From Mogibacterium kristiansenii (GTDB lineage Bacteria > Bacillota > Clostridia > Peptostreptococcales > Anaerovoracaceae), in contig NZ_VUNA01000008.1 in assembly GCF_009695905.1 (NCBI RefSeq), positions 1 through 64,000 on the forward strand: a stretch of 64,000 nt of DNA, given 5' to 3'. Below the pieces are notes generated by a model. The model searched no databases and had not been told where the DNA came from. It saw only the letters and a list, made by a program, of their open reading frames with translations. A program made the translations under genes and the position numbers. Positions within the stretch are counted from its first letter, which is position 1, and each line of letters starts with the position of its first letter. Shown in pieces: positions 34,318 to 43,173 of the stretch.

Positions 34318-35416
34318 AGAGAGATTAACCAAAAAGAATCTTTTGAATATCACATTCCATGTATGGCGGCAGTTCGATGACCCGTATTACACCGGATTTG
34401 CGGCGCAGATTGCATACTTCTTTTTCATGGCGAGTATGCCGACGCTGATCGTGTTGTCCCAGGTGCTGGGTCTGTTCGACGTATCGCTGGATTTCATTAA
34501 GGTGTGGCTGGAGACCCATGTGAGCTCCAATGTGAACAGCCTGGTGATGGATTTGTTCAGTGCCACGTCGGTGCAGTTCACCAATACGGTCATGGTGATT
34601 GTCGCCCTCTGGTCTGCATCCAGCCTGGAGTTTTCGCTGGGGCGGCTGGAGAGTCATGTGCTGACCAACGGTACCTACCGGTTTGAATTCTGGACGGAGC
34701 GAATGAAAGCGATTCCGACGGCGATTATTTCGATTGCGGCCATCGCCTTTTCGCTGGCAATCTACGTATACGGTGAGAATATTATTCAAACGATCTTCCG
34801 CCACAGCCGGTTTACCGAATATTTGGTGGCATTGCGTTTGCCAATTGCGGCGGGACTTTTCTTCTTGATGATTCTCATGAATTATTATTTGCTTCCGCGA
34901 ATTAAAGTTCCGATTCGCTGTCTGCTTCCCGGCGCGCTGTTTGCCTGGATCGGCATCATGATTGTGACAGCGGTATATTCTGTCTACAGCGATAAGATTG
35001 CCCACTACAACATCCTGTACGGAACCTTCGCCAACATCGTGGCGTTGATGCTGTGGTTTTATCTGATTTCCTGGGTGCTTTGCATCGGAATGATGTTCAA
35101 CAAAGCCTGGGATGAAGTGATGAAACGGGATCGGCTGACGCTGACGAAGATGAGAGGATATCTGAAGGCACAGCTCAAAGGATCCAGTCAGAGCTATGAG
35201 AACTTTTTCGTGCGGCCGGATGATTTGCTTTACCCGGAACTGGATTCCGTTGCGGTGAAAATGAGCAAGCGGTATGTGGACGGTTTCGAAAAGGAAATCG
35301 AAAAGAAACAGCAGGAGATTCGAAGAAAACAGATCATCGATGCGAAAGCGGATGAGCTTTACACGGAGATGAAACAAAATATTGAAAGAAGAGACAGGGG
35401 ATTCTTAGATGAGTGA
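34298..35416 (+). CDS. YihY/BrkB-family inner membrane protein
   Basis: This 372-residue protein has six hydrophobic segments in its first 275 residues (FAAQIAYFFFMASMPTLIVL, IVALWSASSLE, AIISIAAIAFSLAIYVY and others) in the YihY/BrkB pattern, followed by a charged helical tail of about 100 residues rich in Lys and Glu. Function is not well defined; family members were once mislabelled RNase BN. The start is GTG 34298 inside the end of rdgB; an internal ATG would remove only a few residues. It overlaps the next gene by 8 bases. Confidence 0.85.
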   Translation: MKNVHAKERLTKKNLLNITFHVWRQFDDPYYTGFAAQIAYFFFMASMPTLIVLSQVLGLFDVSLDFIKVWLETHVSSNVNSLVMDLFSATSVQFTNTVMVIVALWSASSLEFSLGRLESHVLTNGTYRFEFWTERMKAIPTAIISIAAIAFSLAIYVYGENIIQTIFRHSRFTEYLVALRLPIAAGLFFLMILMNYYLLPRIKVPIRCLLPGALFAWIGIMIVTAVYSVYSDKIAHYNILYGTFANIVALMLWFYLISWVLCIGMMFNKAWDEVMKRDRLTLTKMRGYLKAQLKGSSQSYENFFVRPDDLLYPELDSVAVKMSKRYVDGFEKEIEKKQQEIRRKQIIDAKADELYTEMKQNIERRDRGFLDE

Positions 35417-36326
35417 TTTAGAGAAGAAGCGGGATCGGATTCTGTTTATTATGAATCCGAAATCCGGAACTATGCAGGCATTCCGGTATTTAGCGGGAAT
35501 GTTACAGATGTATTCTGATGCCGGTTTTTATACTTCGGTGCTGATGACCCAGGCAAGCGGGGATGCGAGAGAGTTTGCCATTCAGTATGCGTCGGAGGTG
35601 GAGACCATCGTAGTTTCCGGCGGAGACGGTACCTTGAATGAAGTGATTGACGGAGTGATTACGGCGGAAACCCCGGTGCGAATCGGATACATTCCATCGG
35701 GAAGTACCAATGACTTCGCATCCAGCGTGGGTCTGCCGAAGAGCATCATGGACGCGGCAGAAGTGGTTCTCACCGGAAAACCTCAGACCTTCGATGTGGG
35801 TTCTTTTAACGGAAGATACTTTTCTTACGTGGCTTCTTTTGGGGCATTCACCAGCACGTCATACAGCGTTCCCCAGAACCTGAAGAACATCATGGGCCAT
35901 ACGGCTTACGTGCTTCAGGGCATTCGGGATATCGTGAACATCAAGAAAATCCACGCAAAAATCGTTACGGATCATGGAACGCCAAATGAGGAGATTCACG
36001 AGGGGGATTATATATTCGGGGCGATTTGTAACTCTACTTCAGTGGGAGGTCTGCTGAAACTGGATACTTTCGATGTGGATATGAACGATGGAATGATGGA
36101 GGTGCTTCTGATTGAATCACCGGCGTCGCTCATCGAATTGAATGAAATGGTGCGGGCGCTGCTGGACGGCTCGTTGGATGCACCGAACATCCAATTCTTC
36201 AGTGCACGAGACATCGAGGTGGACATTGAGCCGGGTACTCACTGGACGTTGGACGGAGAATATGAGGAGGGCGCAGATCATGTGGAGATTCACACCCTTC
36301 AGAGTGCAATTGAACTGATTGTGTAG
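35409..36326 (+). CDS. YegS/DgkB-type lipid kinase
   Basis: This 305-residue protein has FIMNPKSGTMQA at the N-terminus, the ATP-binding VVSGGDGTLNEVIDGV, and PSGSTNDFASSVGLP, the set of motifs of the diacylglycerol-kinase-like family. It probably phosphorylates a membrane lipid such as diacylglycerol. The C-terminal DGMMEVLLI and IEPGTHWTLDGE motifs are also present. It starts inside the end of the yihY-like gene, and the operon ends shortly after at a terminator (36416-36457). Confidence 0.88.
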   Translation: MSDLEKKRDRILFIMNPKSGTMQAFRYLAGMLQMYSDAGFYTSVLMTQASGDAREFAIQYASEVETIVVSGGDGTLNEVIDGVITAETPVRIGYIPSGSTNDFASSVGLPKSIMDAAEVVLTGKPQTFDVGSFNGRYFSYVASFGAFTSTSYSVPQNLKNIMGHTAYVLQGIRDIVNIKKIHAKIVTDHGTPNEEIHEGDYIFGAICNSTSVGGLLKLDTFDVDMNDGMMEVLLIESPASLIELNEMVRALLDGSLDAPNIQFFSARDIEVDIEPGTHWTLDGEYEEGADHVEIHTLQSAIELIV

Positions 36327-36415
36327 AGAATCGCGGAAATTCGCGATCTCCTGGCAAATCAAGAGAAAAACTCTGATAGATAGTTTTCTTGATAAATCCT
36401 GACGAAAAAAATGGG

Positions 36416-36457
36416 AACTCGCCGTGGCATGCCCCTGCCGCGGCGAGTTACTTTTTT
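36416..36457 (+). terminator. Terminator of the rdgB-yihY-lipid kinase operon
   Basis: AACTCGCCG (36416-36424) pairs with CGGCGAGTT (36441-36449), with an inner GGCA/TGCC pairing, then ACTTTTTTG. A smaller imperfect hairpin lies at about 36327-36350 right after the stop. Confidence 0.88.
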
Positions 36458-36469
36458 GTCAAAAAGAGA

Positions 36470-36495
36470 GTTCTTCGCAAATATTTGTGAAGAAC
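36470..36495 (+). repeat. 26-bp palindrome before the repeat array
   Basis: GTTCTTCGCAAAT (36470-36482) is followed without gap by ATTTGTGAAGAAC (36483-36495), the reverse complement apart from one G-T pair. It stands between the operon terminator and the 96-bp array. It could be a protein-binding site or part of the same repeat family. Confidence 0.75.
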
Positions 36496-36557
36496 CGAAG
36501 GAACGTGTTGCATTATCTCGGCGGTCGGGCCGGCTTTCCCATTTTTTCCGCCCTGAA

Positions 36558-37282
36558 GTTCGCGCCCGGAAACCGAATTTATTGGGTTTGCGGGGAATCG
36601 AGCGCGAACTCTGGTGTCCGCCGGGCTGGCTTTTCCAAAAATCCAGGCCCGAGGTTCGCGCACGGAAACCGAAAACAATGGGCTTGCGGGGAATCGAGCG
36701 CGAACTGTGACGGCGACCGGGCCGCATTGTTCCTTTCTTCCGGCCCGAGGTTCGCGCTTGGAAACCGAAAACAATGGCTTTGCGGGGAATCGAGCGCGAA
36801 CTGTGACGGCAACCGGACTTGATTTTTCAAAAATCCCGGCCCGAGGTTCGCGCCCGGAAACCGAAATTAATGGCTTTGTGGGGAGGCGAGCGCGAACTCT
36901 GACGGCGACCGGACATGATTTTTCAAAAATCTAGGCCCGAAGTTCGCGCCCGGAAACCGAAAATAATGGCTTTGCGGGGAGAAGAGCGCGAACTGTGGCG
37001 GTGACTGGGGCGGCTTGCCCCTTTCTCCAGGCCCGAAGTTCGCGCTTGGAAACCGAATTTATTGGGTTTCCGGGGAGTCGTACGCAAACCGTGGCGGCGA
37101 CCGGACTTGTTTTTTCAAAAATCCCAGCGCTCGGTTTGCGCATCAAAACCGAAATCAAAGGGTTTCCGAGGAGTCGTACGCAAACCGTGGTGCCAGCCGG
37201 GCCGGAATTTTCAAAGTGCCCGGCGCACGGTTTGCGTATCAAAACGGAATTCAAAGGGTTTCCGGGGAGTCGTACGCAAACC
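36558..37282. repeat. Array of eight 96-bp palindromic repeat units
   Basis: Eight units follow each other with an exact 96-base period (left arms at 36558, 36654, 36750, 36846, 36942, 37038, 37134 and 37230). Each has a left arm GTTCGCGC, about 36 bases containing ACCGAA...GGCTTTGCGGGG, a right arm GCGCGAAC, and a 44-base link. Right arm, link and next left arm form a 60-base palindrome with an inner stem (for example CGGGCCG/CGGCCCG or GATTTTT/AAAAATC). In units 6 to 8 the arms switch to CGCAAACC/GGTTTGCG with both sides changed. No spacer length changes occur. One frame is open apart from a single TAG (36932), but no ribosome binding site or start fits, so I see no gene here. This array fills most of the gene-free region 36327-37393. 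Confidence 0.9.
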
Positions 37283-37331
37283 GTGGCGGCTGCTAGCCTG
37301 CAGGCGTCCGGTTCCCGGTCCGCCTACACAA

Positions 37332-37368
37332 AAAGGCTGCTTCGCAACAGCGGAGCAGCCCTTTTTCT
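37332..37368. terminator. Bidirectional terminator at the end of serA
   Basis: GGCTGCTTCGC (37336-37346) pairs with GCGGAGCAGCC (37351-37361) over AACA, with AAAAA before and CTTTTT after. It terminates serA on the minus strand and anything read through the repeat array on the plus strand. Confidence 0.88.
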
Positions 37369-37393
37369 CTACTTGAATTATTAAAGTGGTTAA

Positions 37394-38536
37394 TTACAGA
37401 ACGCGAACCTTGATTACGCCATCTGCCTTGATGCCTGCCAGGCAATCCTTGCAAGCGTCTTCTTTAACCAGTGCCAGAGCGTATCCGTATTCGGTGCGGC
37501 TCTTGCCGATTTCAACCTTGACAACCTTGTCTGCGCCAACTGCTTCGTTCAGCAGTGCGGTTACGTCAACTTCGCCCTTGTACAGGATACCAACGCGAGT
37601 GGTTCCGGCTTCTGCATCCAGGGATACCGGCGGGAAGTTTACGGAGTTTCTGATGTTGCCGTTTTCGATGTAATCCATCAGTTCATCTACTGCCATGGAT
37701 GCGCAGTTGTCTTCTGCTTCCTTGGTGGATGCGCCCAGGTGCGGAGTGGATACGATGCCCGGCTTGTTGATCAGGTTCTCGTCTGCCAGGTCGGTCATGT
37801 ACTTTCTCAGCTTGCCGGATTCCAGAGCGGCAATGATATCTTCTTCTACAACCAGGTCCGGTCTTGCGTAGTTCAGAACGATGGCACCGTCCTTCATGTT
37901 TGCAATCAGATCTTTGTTAATCATGCCCTTTGTTGCCGGCAGGGACGGAACGTGGATGGAAACATAGTCACATACTTTTACCATCTCTGCAACGTCATCA
38001 TACATTTTGCATGGTGCGGTCAGGAATGGGTGAACGACTACGGAGTTGCCGACAATGTTCATGCCCAGTGCGTGTGCTGCATTGGCAACTTTTGCACCGA
38101 TGGCGCCCAGACCGATGATACCAAGAGTCTTGCCTTCGATTTCGGTTCCGGCGAACTGCTTCTTGCCCTTCTCAACCTGGCCGGAAACATCACCTTCCAG
38201 GGTGTTTGCCCAGCTGATTCCTTCGTACATGTTTCTGGAACCCATAATCAGACCGGCGATTACCAGCTCTTTAACTGCGTTGGAATTTGCGCCCGGTGTG
38301 TTGAATACAACGATGCCTTCATCGGCACAGCGATCCAGCGGAATGTTGTTAACGCCGGCGCCGGCACGACCGATTGCCAGCAGATTGTCGGAGAAATCCA
38401 TTTCGTGCATCTTGTAGCTGCGGACTACGATTCCGTTTGCTTCGTTAATGTCCTCAGTGAGTGCGTACTGATCGGTAAGACGATCCAGACCTACCTTAGA
38501 GATGTTGTTCAGAGTACCAATTGAGTACTTCGCCAT
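37394..38536 (-). CDS. serA: D-3-phosphoglycerate dehydrogenase
   Basis: This 380-residue enzyme has the D-2-hydroxyacid dehydrogenase NAD motif GIIGLGAIGAKVANAA, LNYARPDLV, and the catalytic His in TPHLGASTKEAE, followed by a short C-terminal ACT-like domain. It oxidises 3-phosphoglycerate in the first step of serine synthesis. The start at 38536 is chosen because AGGAGGTAA lies 7 bases ahead; the frame to 38638 is read-through. It is divergent from serC, the next enzyme of the pathway, and the two promoters overlap. One substitution is visible: ARPDLV where many homologues have ARGxLV. Confidence 0.92.
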   Translation of the reverse strand: MAKYSIGTLNNISKVGLDRLTDQYALTEDINEANGIVVRSYKMHEMDFSDNLLAIGRAGAGVNNIPLDRCADEGIVVFNTPGANSNAVKELVIAGLIMGSRNMYEGISWANTLEGDVSGQVEKGKKQFAGTEIEGKTLGIIGLGAIGAKVANAAHALGMNIVGNSVVVHPFLTAPCKMYDDVAEMVKVCDYVSIHVPSLPATKGMINKDLIANMKDGAIVLNYARPDLVVEEDIIAALESGKLRKYMTDLADENLINKPGIVSTPHLGASTKEAEDNCASMAVDELMDYIENGNIRNSVNFPPVSLDAEAGTTRVGILYKGEVDVTALLNEAVGADKVVKVEIGKSRTEYGYALALVKEDACKDCLAGIKADGVIKVRVL

Positions 38537-38609
38537 TGTGTTACCTCCTGTGATACAACCATTATTGTGTTCTATGATATTTAATGAGAAAACTCTCTCA
38601 TTACATGCT

Positions 38610-38656
38610 AGTATATCATTATTGAACTTTACTTTCAATTGCGAAAGAGTTATAAT
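38610..38656. promoter_or_regulatory. Overlapping divergent promoters of serA and serC
   Basis: For serC, TTTACT (38628-38633) and TATAAT (38651-38656) are 17 bases apart. For serA on the minus strand, TTGAAA (38638-38633) and TATACT (38615-38610) are also 17 apart. The -35 boxes share base 38633, so the two polymerases must exclude each other. Confidence 0.75.
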
Positions 38657-38700
38657 TCTTGTACATGAATCTATATTTAATTAACTGGAGGTAAATACCA

Positions 38701-39786
38701 ATGGGCTATCGTGCAATTAATTTCTCTGCAGGTCCGTCTACCCTTCCTGAAGAGGTACTGAAGAAGGCAGCTGCTGAGATGCTGAACTATGAAGGAACCG
38801 GCGAATCCGTAATGGAGATGAGCCACAGATCTGCGGAATTCCAGAAGATTATCGATGATGCGGAGCAGAATCTGAGAGATTTGATGAACATTCCGGATGA
38901 CTACTATGTACTGTTCCTGCAGGGCGGCGGTACACTGCAGTTCTCCATGGTTCCGATTAACCTGCTGACCAATTCCAAGAAGGCAGACTATATCATTACC
39001 GGTAACTGGGCGAAGAAAGCATATGAAGAAGCTCAGAAGTTCGGTGATATTCGTGCACTGGCAAGTTCGGCAGACAAGAACTTCTCTTACATTCCGAAGT
39101 TCAAGAAGGAAGATATCCGTGAAGATGTAGATTACGTATACGTATGCTATAACAACACCATTTACGGAACACACTACAACGAAGTTCCGGATGTAGGAGA
39201 TCATCTGCTGGTAGCAGATATGTCTTCCTGCGTTCTGTCCGAAGAAATCGACGTTACCAAGTTCGGTCTGATTTATGCAGGCGCACAGAAAAACGTTGCT
39301 CCGGCAGGTGTAACAATCGTTATCGTTCGGAAGGATCTGGTAGGACATGCACCGGAGAACACTCCGATTTATTTGGACTATGCAATTCATGCAAAGAAGG
39401 GTTCTATGTACAATACCCCTCCTTGCTATTCAATCTACATGGCCGGCGAAGTATTCAAGTATCTGAAGAGTATCGGCGGAGTTAAGGAAATGCATGAGAG
39501 AGACGTTCGCAAGGCAGGTAAGCTGTATGATTACCTGGATCACAGCGAAATGTTCACACCGACCGTTGCAAAGGAAGACCGTTCACTGATGAACGTTACC
39601 TTCGTAACCGGAGATCCGGAACTGGACAAGAAGTTCGTCGCCGGCGCAAGAGAGCGCGGCATGCTCAACCTGGCCGGACACAGAACAACCGGTGGTATGA
39701 GAGCCAGCATCTATAATGCGATGCCGGAAGAAGGCGTGGATGCACTGATTGCATACATGAAAGAATTCGAAGATGAGAACAAATAG
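38701..39786 (+). CDS. serC: Phosphoserine aminotransferase
   Basis: This 361-residue PLP enzyme has the SerC start INFSAGPSTLPEEVL, EMSHRS, QGGGTLQFSM, and the PLP lysine in YAGAQKNVAPAGVTIVI. It transaminates 3-phosphohydroxypyruvate with glutamate. TGGAGGTAAATACC precedes ATG 38701. It is divergent from serA. A D,D-carboxypeptidase-like gene starts inside its last codons. Confidence 0.95.
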   Translation: MGYRAINFSAGPSTLPEEVLKKAAAEMLNYEGTGESVMEMSHRSAEFQKIIDDAEQNLRDLMNIPDDYYVLFLQGGGTLQFSMVPINLLTNSKKADYIITGNWAKKAYEEAQKFGDIRALASSADKNFSYIPKFKKEDIREDVDYVYVCYNNTIYGTHYNEVPDVGDHLLVADMSSCVLSEEIDVTKFGLIYAGAQKNVAPAGVTIVIVRKDLVGHAPENTPIYLDYAIHAKKGSMYNTPPCYSIYMAGEVFKYLKSIGGVKEMHERDVRKAGKLYDYLDHSEMFTPTVAKEDRSLMNVTFVTGDPELDKKFVAGARERGMLNLAGHRTTGGMRASIYNAMPEEGVDALIAYMKEFEDENK

Positions 39787-41137
39787 GGCAAACACCCGGA
39801 CTCAAAAATCGAATAATATCGGAAAGAGCGTGATGGTGGTCATTTTGTCGGCACTGATGGTGTTGATTGGGGTGACCACCCTCTTTTTAGATGAAACGTT
39901 TGCGGAATCTAAGCCGGAGATCGGGGCGGATTCTGCTTTTGTGGTGTCCGCATCTACGGGGCAGACTGTGTATCGGCTGCATACGGACCGAAAGCTGTCG
40001 CCGGGCGGTTTTACCAAAATCATGGCGGCCATGGTGGTGCTGGATCGCATGCACGACCGAGCAGAGCTTCGGAATCGGATTACCGTTACCCGGGATGTGG
40101 CATCGAAGGGGAAGCTCTTCAAGAAGGGCGACCAAATTACCGTCCGAGATCTTCTGGCGGCTATGCTGGTAGCGGATTCCGATGAGGCGGCCGTGGCTCT
40201 GGCGGTGTACTCTGCCGAGAACGTGCCGGCGTTCGTGGAAGCGATGAATACCAAAGCGCAGGAGCTGGAGCTGGAGAACACCCACTACACCACGGTGACC
40301 GGCAAATATGACACCCTTCAGTATACCACCACGGAGGATATGGGATATCTGGTTCAGGCGGCGTTTAAGTATTCCCTGATTGAGAAATACCTTACGACGG
40401 AGGCCTGCACCACGACGGCGGTGGGCAAGACCGCATCGAAAACCCTGCGCCATTCCGATACCTTCCGGTACTCCGGTTTGGTGGCGACCAAAGCGGTGGA
40501 GAGCGGCACATCAAAGCATTCGGTGAATTCTTTTGCGTACGCGGAGCAGGACGGCATGAAGCTGATTTCCGTGATTTTTGGAACCGCTGCTAAAGAAAAG
40601 GATGCGCAACAGAAACAGCTTCTGGATTACAGCTATGGGAAGGTCGCTCGCCATGCGGTTCGGAAGGCCGGGGCCAAGGTGGGTAAAATCAAAATTCGCC
40701 ACGGCGCAAGTACCCGGGTTCCGGTATATACGAAAAGCAAAGCGTACGCCTACGTCCCAAAGGAAGGGAGCGACAGCCTGATTCGCACCCAGACCATCAT
40801 CTACGACAAGCTGGAAGCGCCGGTAAAAGCCGGAACGAAGGCGGGAGAACTTCAGGTCTACGTTGCGGATGAACTGACCGGCACCGTGGATCTGGTGGTA
40901 AAAGAAGACGTGAAAACCGGATGGTTTCCGTCCTATCTGTATATTTCCAACGGGCTGACGATTTTGATTGCTGCGGTGCTGCTGTGCCTGCTGTACTTCG
41001 TGCTCCGCATTCGGCGAATTCGGAGACGGAAACGGTTGCTGGCAGAACGCCGGCGAAAGCAGAAAATCCGGGAAATTGCCCTGCGAGAATACGAAATTGA
41101 AGAGGATCGGAAAAGAAGAAACTGGACCTATCGGTAG
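39773..41137 (+). CDS. D-alanyl-D-alanine carboxypeptidase homologue lacking catalytic residues
   Basis: This 454-residue protein has an N-terminal membrane anchor (about 19-38), a peptidase S11 (DacA/DacF) fold (about 48-300), a beta-rich C-terminal domain, a second membrane helix (about 394-416) and a basic tail. The fold is plain from the order of blocks, but the three active-site motifs are changed: SxxK reads GFTK (79-82, Ser replaced by Gly), SxN reads SDE (136-138), and KTG reads ESG (243-245). It should therefore be unable to cleave peptides and may bind peptidoglycan or a partner. The ATG at 39773 overlaps serC by 14 bases; 39833 is an alternative start. UvrC follows. Confidence 0.82.
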   Translation: MRTNRANTRTQKSNNIGKSVMVVILSALMVLIGVTTLFLDETFAESKPEIGADSAFVVSASTGQTVYRLHTDRKLSPGGFTKIMAAMVVLDRMHDRAELRNRITVTRDVASKGKLFKKGDQITVRDLLAAMLVADSDEAAVALAVYSAENVPAFVEAMNTKAQELELENTHYTTVTGKYDTLQYTTTEDMGYLVQAAFKYSLIEKYLTTEACTTTAVGKTASKTLRHSDTFRYSGLVATKAVESGTSKHSVNSFAYAEQDGMKLISVIFGTAAKEKDAQQKQLLDYSYGKVARHAVRKAGAKVGKIKIRHGASTRVPVYTKSKAYAYVPKEGSDSLIRTQTIIYDKLEAPVKAGTKAGELQVYVADELTGTVDLVVKEDVKTGWFPSYLYISNGLTILIAAVLLCLLYFVLRIRRIRRRKRLLAERRRKQKIREIALREYEIEEDRKRRNWTYR

Positions 41138-41169
41138 AGAACCGAGGGAGTGTGCAGGAGGGAAAAGAG

Positions 41170-43065
41170 ATGTTTGACATCAACGAAGAATTGAAAAAAC
41201 TCCCCACCTGTCCGGGCGTCTATATGCACAAGGATCGCCTGGGGACGGTAATCTATGTGGGAAAAGCCGTAAATCTGCGAAACCGGGTTCGGCAATACTT
41301 CCGGAATTCTTCTCAGCACAGTCCGAAGGTTCGGTCCATGGTGTCCAACATTGCGGAATTCGACTATATCACCTGCGGCACGGAGATGGAAGCGCTGATT
41401 CTGGAATGCAACCTGATCAAGAAATACATGCCGAAGTACAACATCCTCCTGAAGGATGATAAGACCTATCCCTACATCGAAGTGACCATGAGCGAAGAGT
41501 TCCCCCGGGTAATCCGCACTCGGGAGGTCAAGCGGGATGAGAATCGGTATTTTGGGCCCTATTCCGATAGCACCGCTGTGTGGCGAATTCTGAAAATGAT
41601 TGATGAAATGTACCCCCTGAAGAAATGCAGTACCCTGCATTTTCCGGAAAACACCCGCCCCTGCCTGAATTATTTTATCGGAAAGTGCAAGGGCATCTGC
41701 GTGGGAAAAGCGGACCGGGAGGAATACCTGGAGATGATCCGGGACATTCTGGGCATTCTGGGCGGAAGGGATGCGGGGGTCATCCGGAAGCTGGAAAGAA
41801 AGATGATGGAAGCGTCGGATGCTTTGAAGTATGAGGAGGCGGCGAAATACCGGGACTACATTCGGGCGCTGCGGTCCCTCAGCGAGAAGCAGCGGGCCAC
41901 CATGGTGCGGGAACACGATATCGATATCCTGATTCCGATTCGGACCCACCGCAATCAGATTGTGGCGCAGTACCGGGTGCGGGAAGGCAAGATGATCGGC
42001 CGGGAAATCATCTATATGAACGACGAGACGGAATCCACCCGGGAGGAGCTGCTCAGCGCTTTTCTGAAGCAGTATTACCTGTCTACATCCCGGATTCCCA
42101 AAGAGGTGATTGTGCCGGTGCATCCGGAAGAAGAGGACCTGATTTCCGAACTTTTGAACCACATCGATGAGATGAACGCGAAAGCGGGAACGGATGTGCC
42201 CCACAAAACCCGGCTGTACATACCGGAGCGAGGGGAGAAAAAGGCCATCCTGGACATGACCCTGGCGGACTCGGTGGAGCTGGCCCGTTCCCTGGACGAG
42301 AGAGCCAATCGAGACGAGGAACGAAAGAAAAATCTGCGGCAGAAGATTTCGGAGCTGATTCGCCGAGCGGCGGAAATCGATGGGACGATTCCCCGGCTGC
42401 TGGAGGAGGACGATGAAGAGGAGTATCGGGTGGAAGCCTACGATATCTCCAATATGAACGGCCTGGATACGGTGGGCGCCATGGTGGTGTACGAGGGCAG
42501 CCGACCGGTGCGGAACGATTACCGAAAGTTCCGGATTCGAACTGCCGAGGGCGACGACTACGGCAGTCTGCAGGAAGTGATGTACCGGAGGCTAAAGCGG
42601 GCCCGAGAAGGGGATCCGGGTTTCAGCCGGTATCCGGATATCATGTTCATCGATGGAGGACTGGGACAGGTGCATGCGGTAAAAGCAGTGATGGATGCGT
42701 TCCGGTTAACGATTCCGGTGGTGGGCTTGGCAAAAGACGATGCCCATCGAACCCGCGCGGTCGTGTTCACCGACGGAAGTGAAATCGATTTGAAGTCGGA
42801 ACCTCTGCTGTTCAGCTATGCGGGAAACATTCAGGAAGAAGTGCACCGTTTCGCCATTACCTTCCATCGAGGTACGCGAGGAAAGAAGATGACACACTCC
42901 GTGCTGGAAGAAATTCCGAAAATCGGGCCGAAGCGGCGGAAGGCACTGATGGAGAAATTCCGCAGCATCGATGCGATTCGAAAGGCTTCCTACGAAGAAT
43001 TGATGGAAACGGAAGGGATGAATTCCCAGGCGGCAGAAAGTGTTTTGGAATTCTTTCAGCAATAA
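41170..43065 (+). CDS. uvrC: Excinuclease ABC subunit C
   Basis: This 631-residue protein has an N-terminal GIY-YIG nuclease domain (CPGVYMHKD...VIYVGKAVNLRNRV), a UVR domain (LKYEEAAKYRDYI), a C-terminal RNase H-like nuclease region (VEAYDISNMNG, FIDGGLGQV, GLAKDDAHRT) and two helix-hairpin-helix motifs near the end. It cuts on both sides of a lesion in nucleotide excision repair. The start at 41170 has AGGAGGG at 41156-41162; the GTG at 41152 overlaps that site and is not used. Length matches the family. Confidence 0.95.
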   Translation: MFDINEELKKLPTCPGVYMHKDRLGTVIYVGKAVNLRNRVRQYFRNSSQHSPKVRSMVSNIAEFDYITCGTEMEALILECNLIKKYMPKYNILLKDDKTYPYIEVTMSEEFPRVIRTREVKRDENRYFGPYSDSTAVWRILKMIDEMYPLKKCSTLHFPENTRPCLNYFIGKCKGICVGKADREEYLEMIRDILGILGGRDAGVIRKLERKMMEASDALKYEEAAKYRDYIRALRSLSEKQRATMVREHDIDILIPIRTHRNQIVAQYRVREGKMIGREIIYMNDETESTREELLSAFLKQYYLSTSRIPKEVIVPVHPEEEDLISELLNHIDEMNAKAGTDVPHKTRLYIPERGEKKAILDMTLADSVELARSLDERANRDEERKKNLRQKISELIRRAAEIDGTIPRLLEEDDEEEYRVEAYDISNMNGLDTVGAMVVYEGSRPVRNDYRKFRIRTAEGDDYGSLQEVMYRRLKRAREGDPGFSRYPDIMFIDGGLGQVHAVKAVMDAFRLTIPVVGLAKDDAHRTRAVVFTDGSEIDLKSEPLLFSYAGNIQEEVHRFAITFHRGTRGKKMTHSVLEEIPKIGPKRRKALMEKFRSIDAIRKASYEELMETEGMNSQAAESVLEFFQQ

Positions 43066-43173
43066 CTTGCTATTTAAAGATATTCATGGTATATTTTGAA
43101 TTACGATTTATCTCTCCGGAAGGAAGGTGGATCGGGAAATTACATTTATGTTGAAGGTAAGGAGAGTAGCGAA

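Noticed and set aside
36558-37282. Integron attC sites
   Set aside because: The arms do not match the RYYYAAC/GTTRRRY core sites, and no integrase or cassette genes are present between units.
36411-37384. Several overlapping open frames on both strands within the 96-bp array, read as proteins of 76 to 132 residues
   Set aside because: The frames arise because the unit is GC-rich and a multiple of three. None has a fitting start and ribosome binding site, the best frame has an internal TAG at 36932, and base changes preserve pairing rather than a protein. Coding is not fully excluded.
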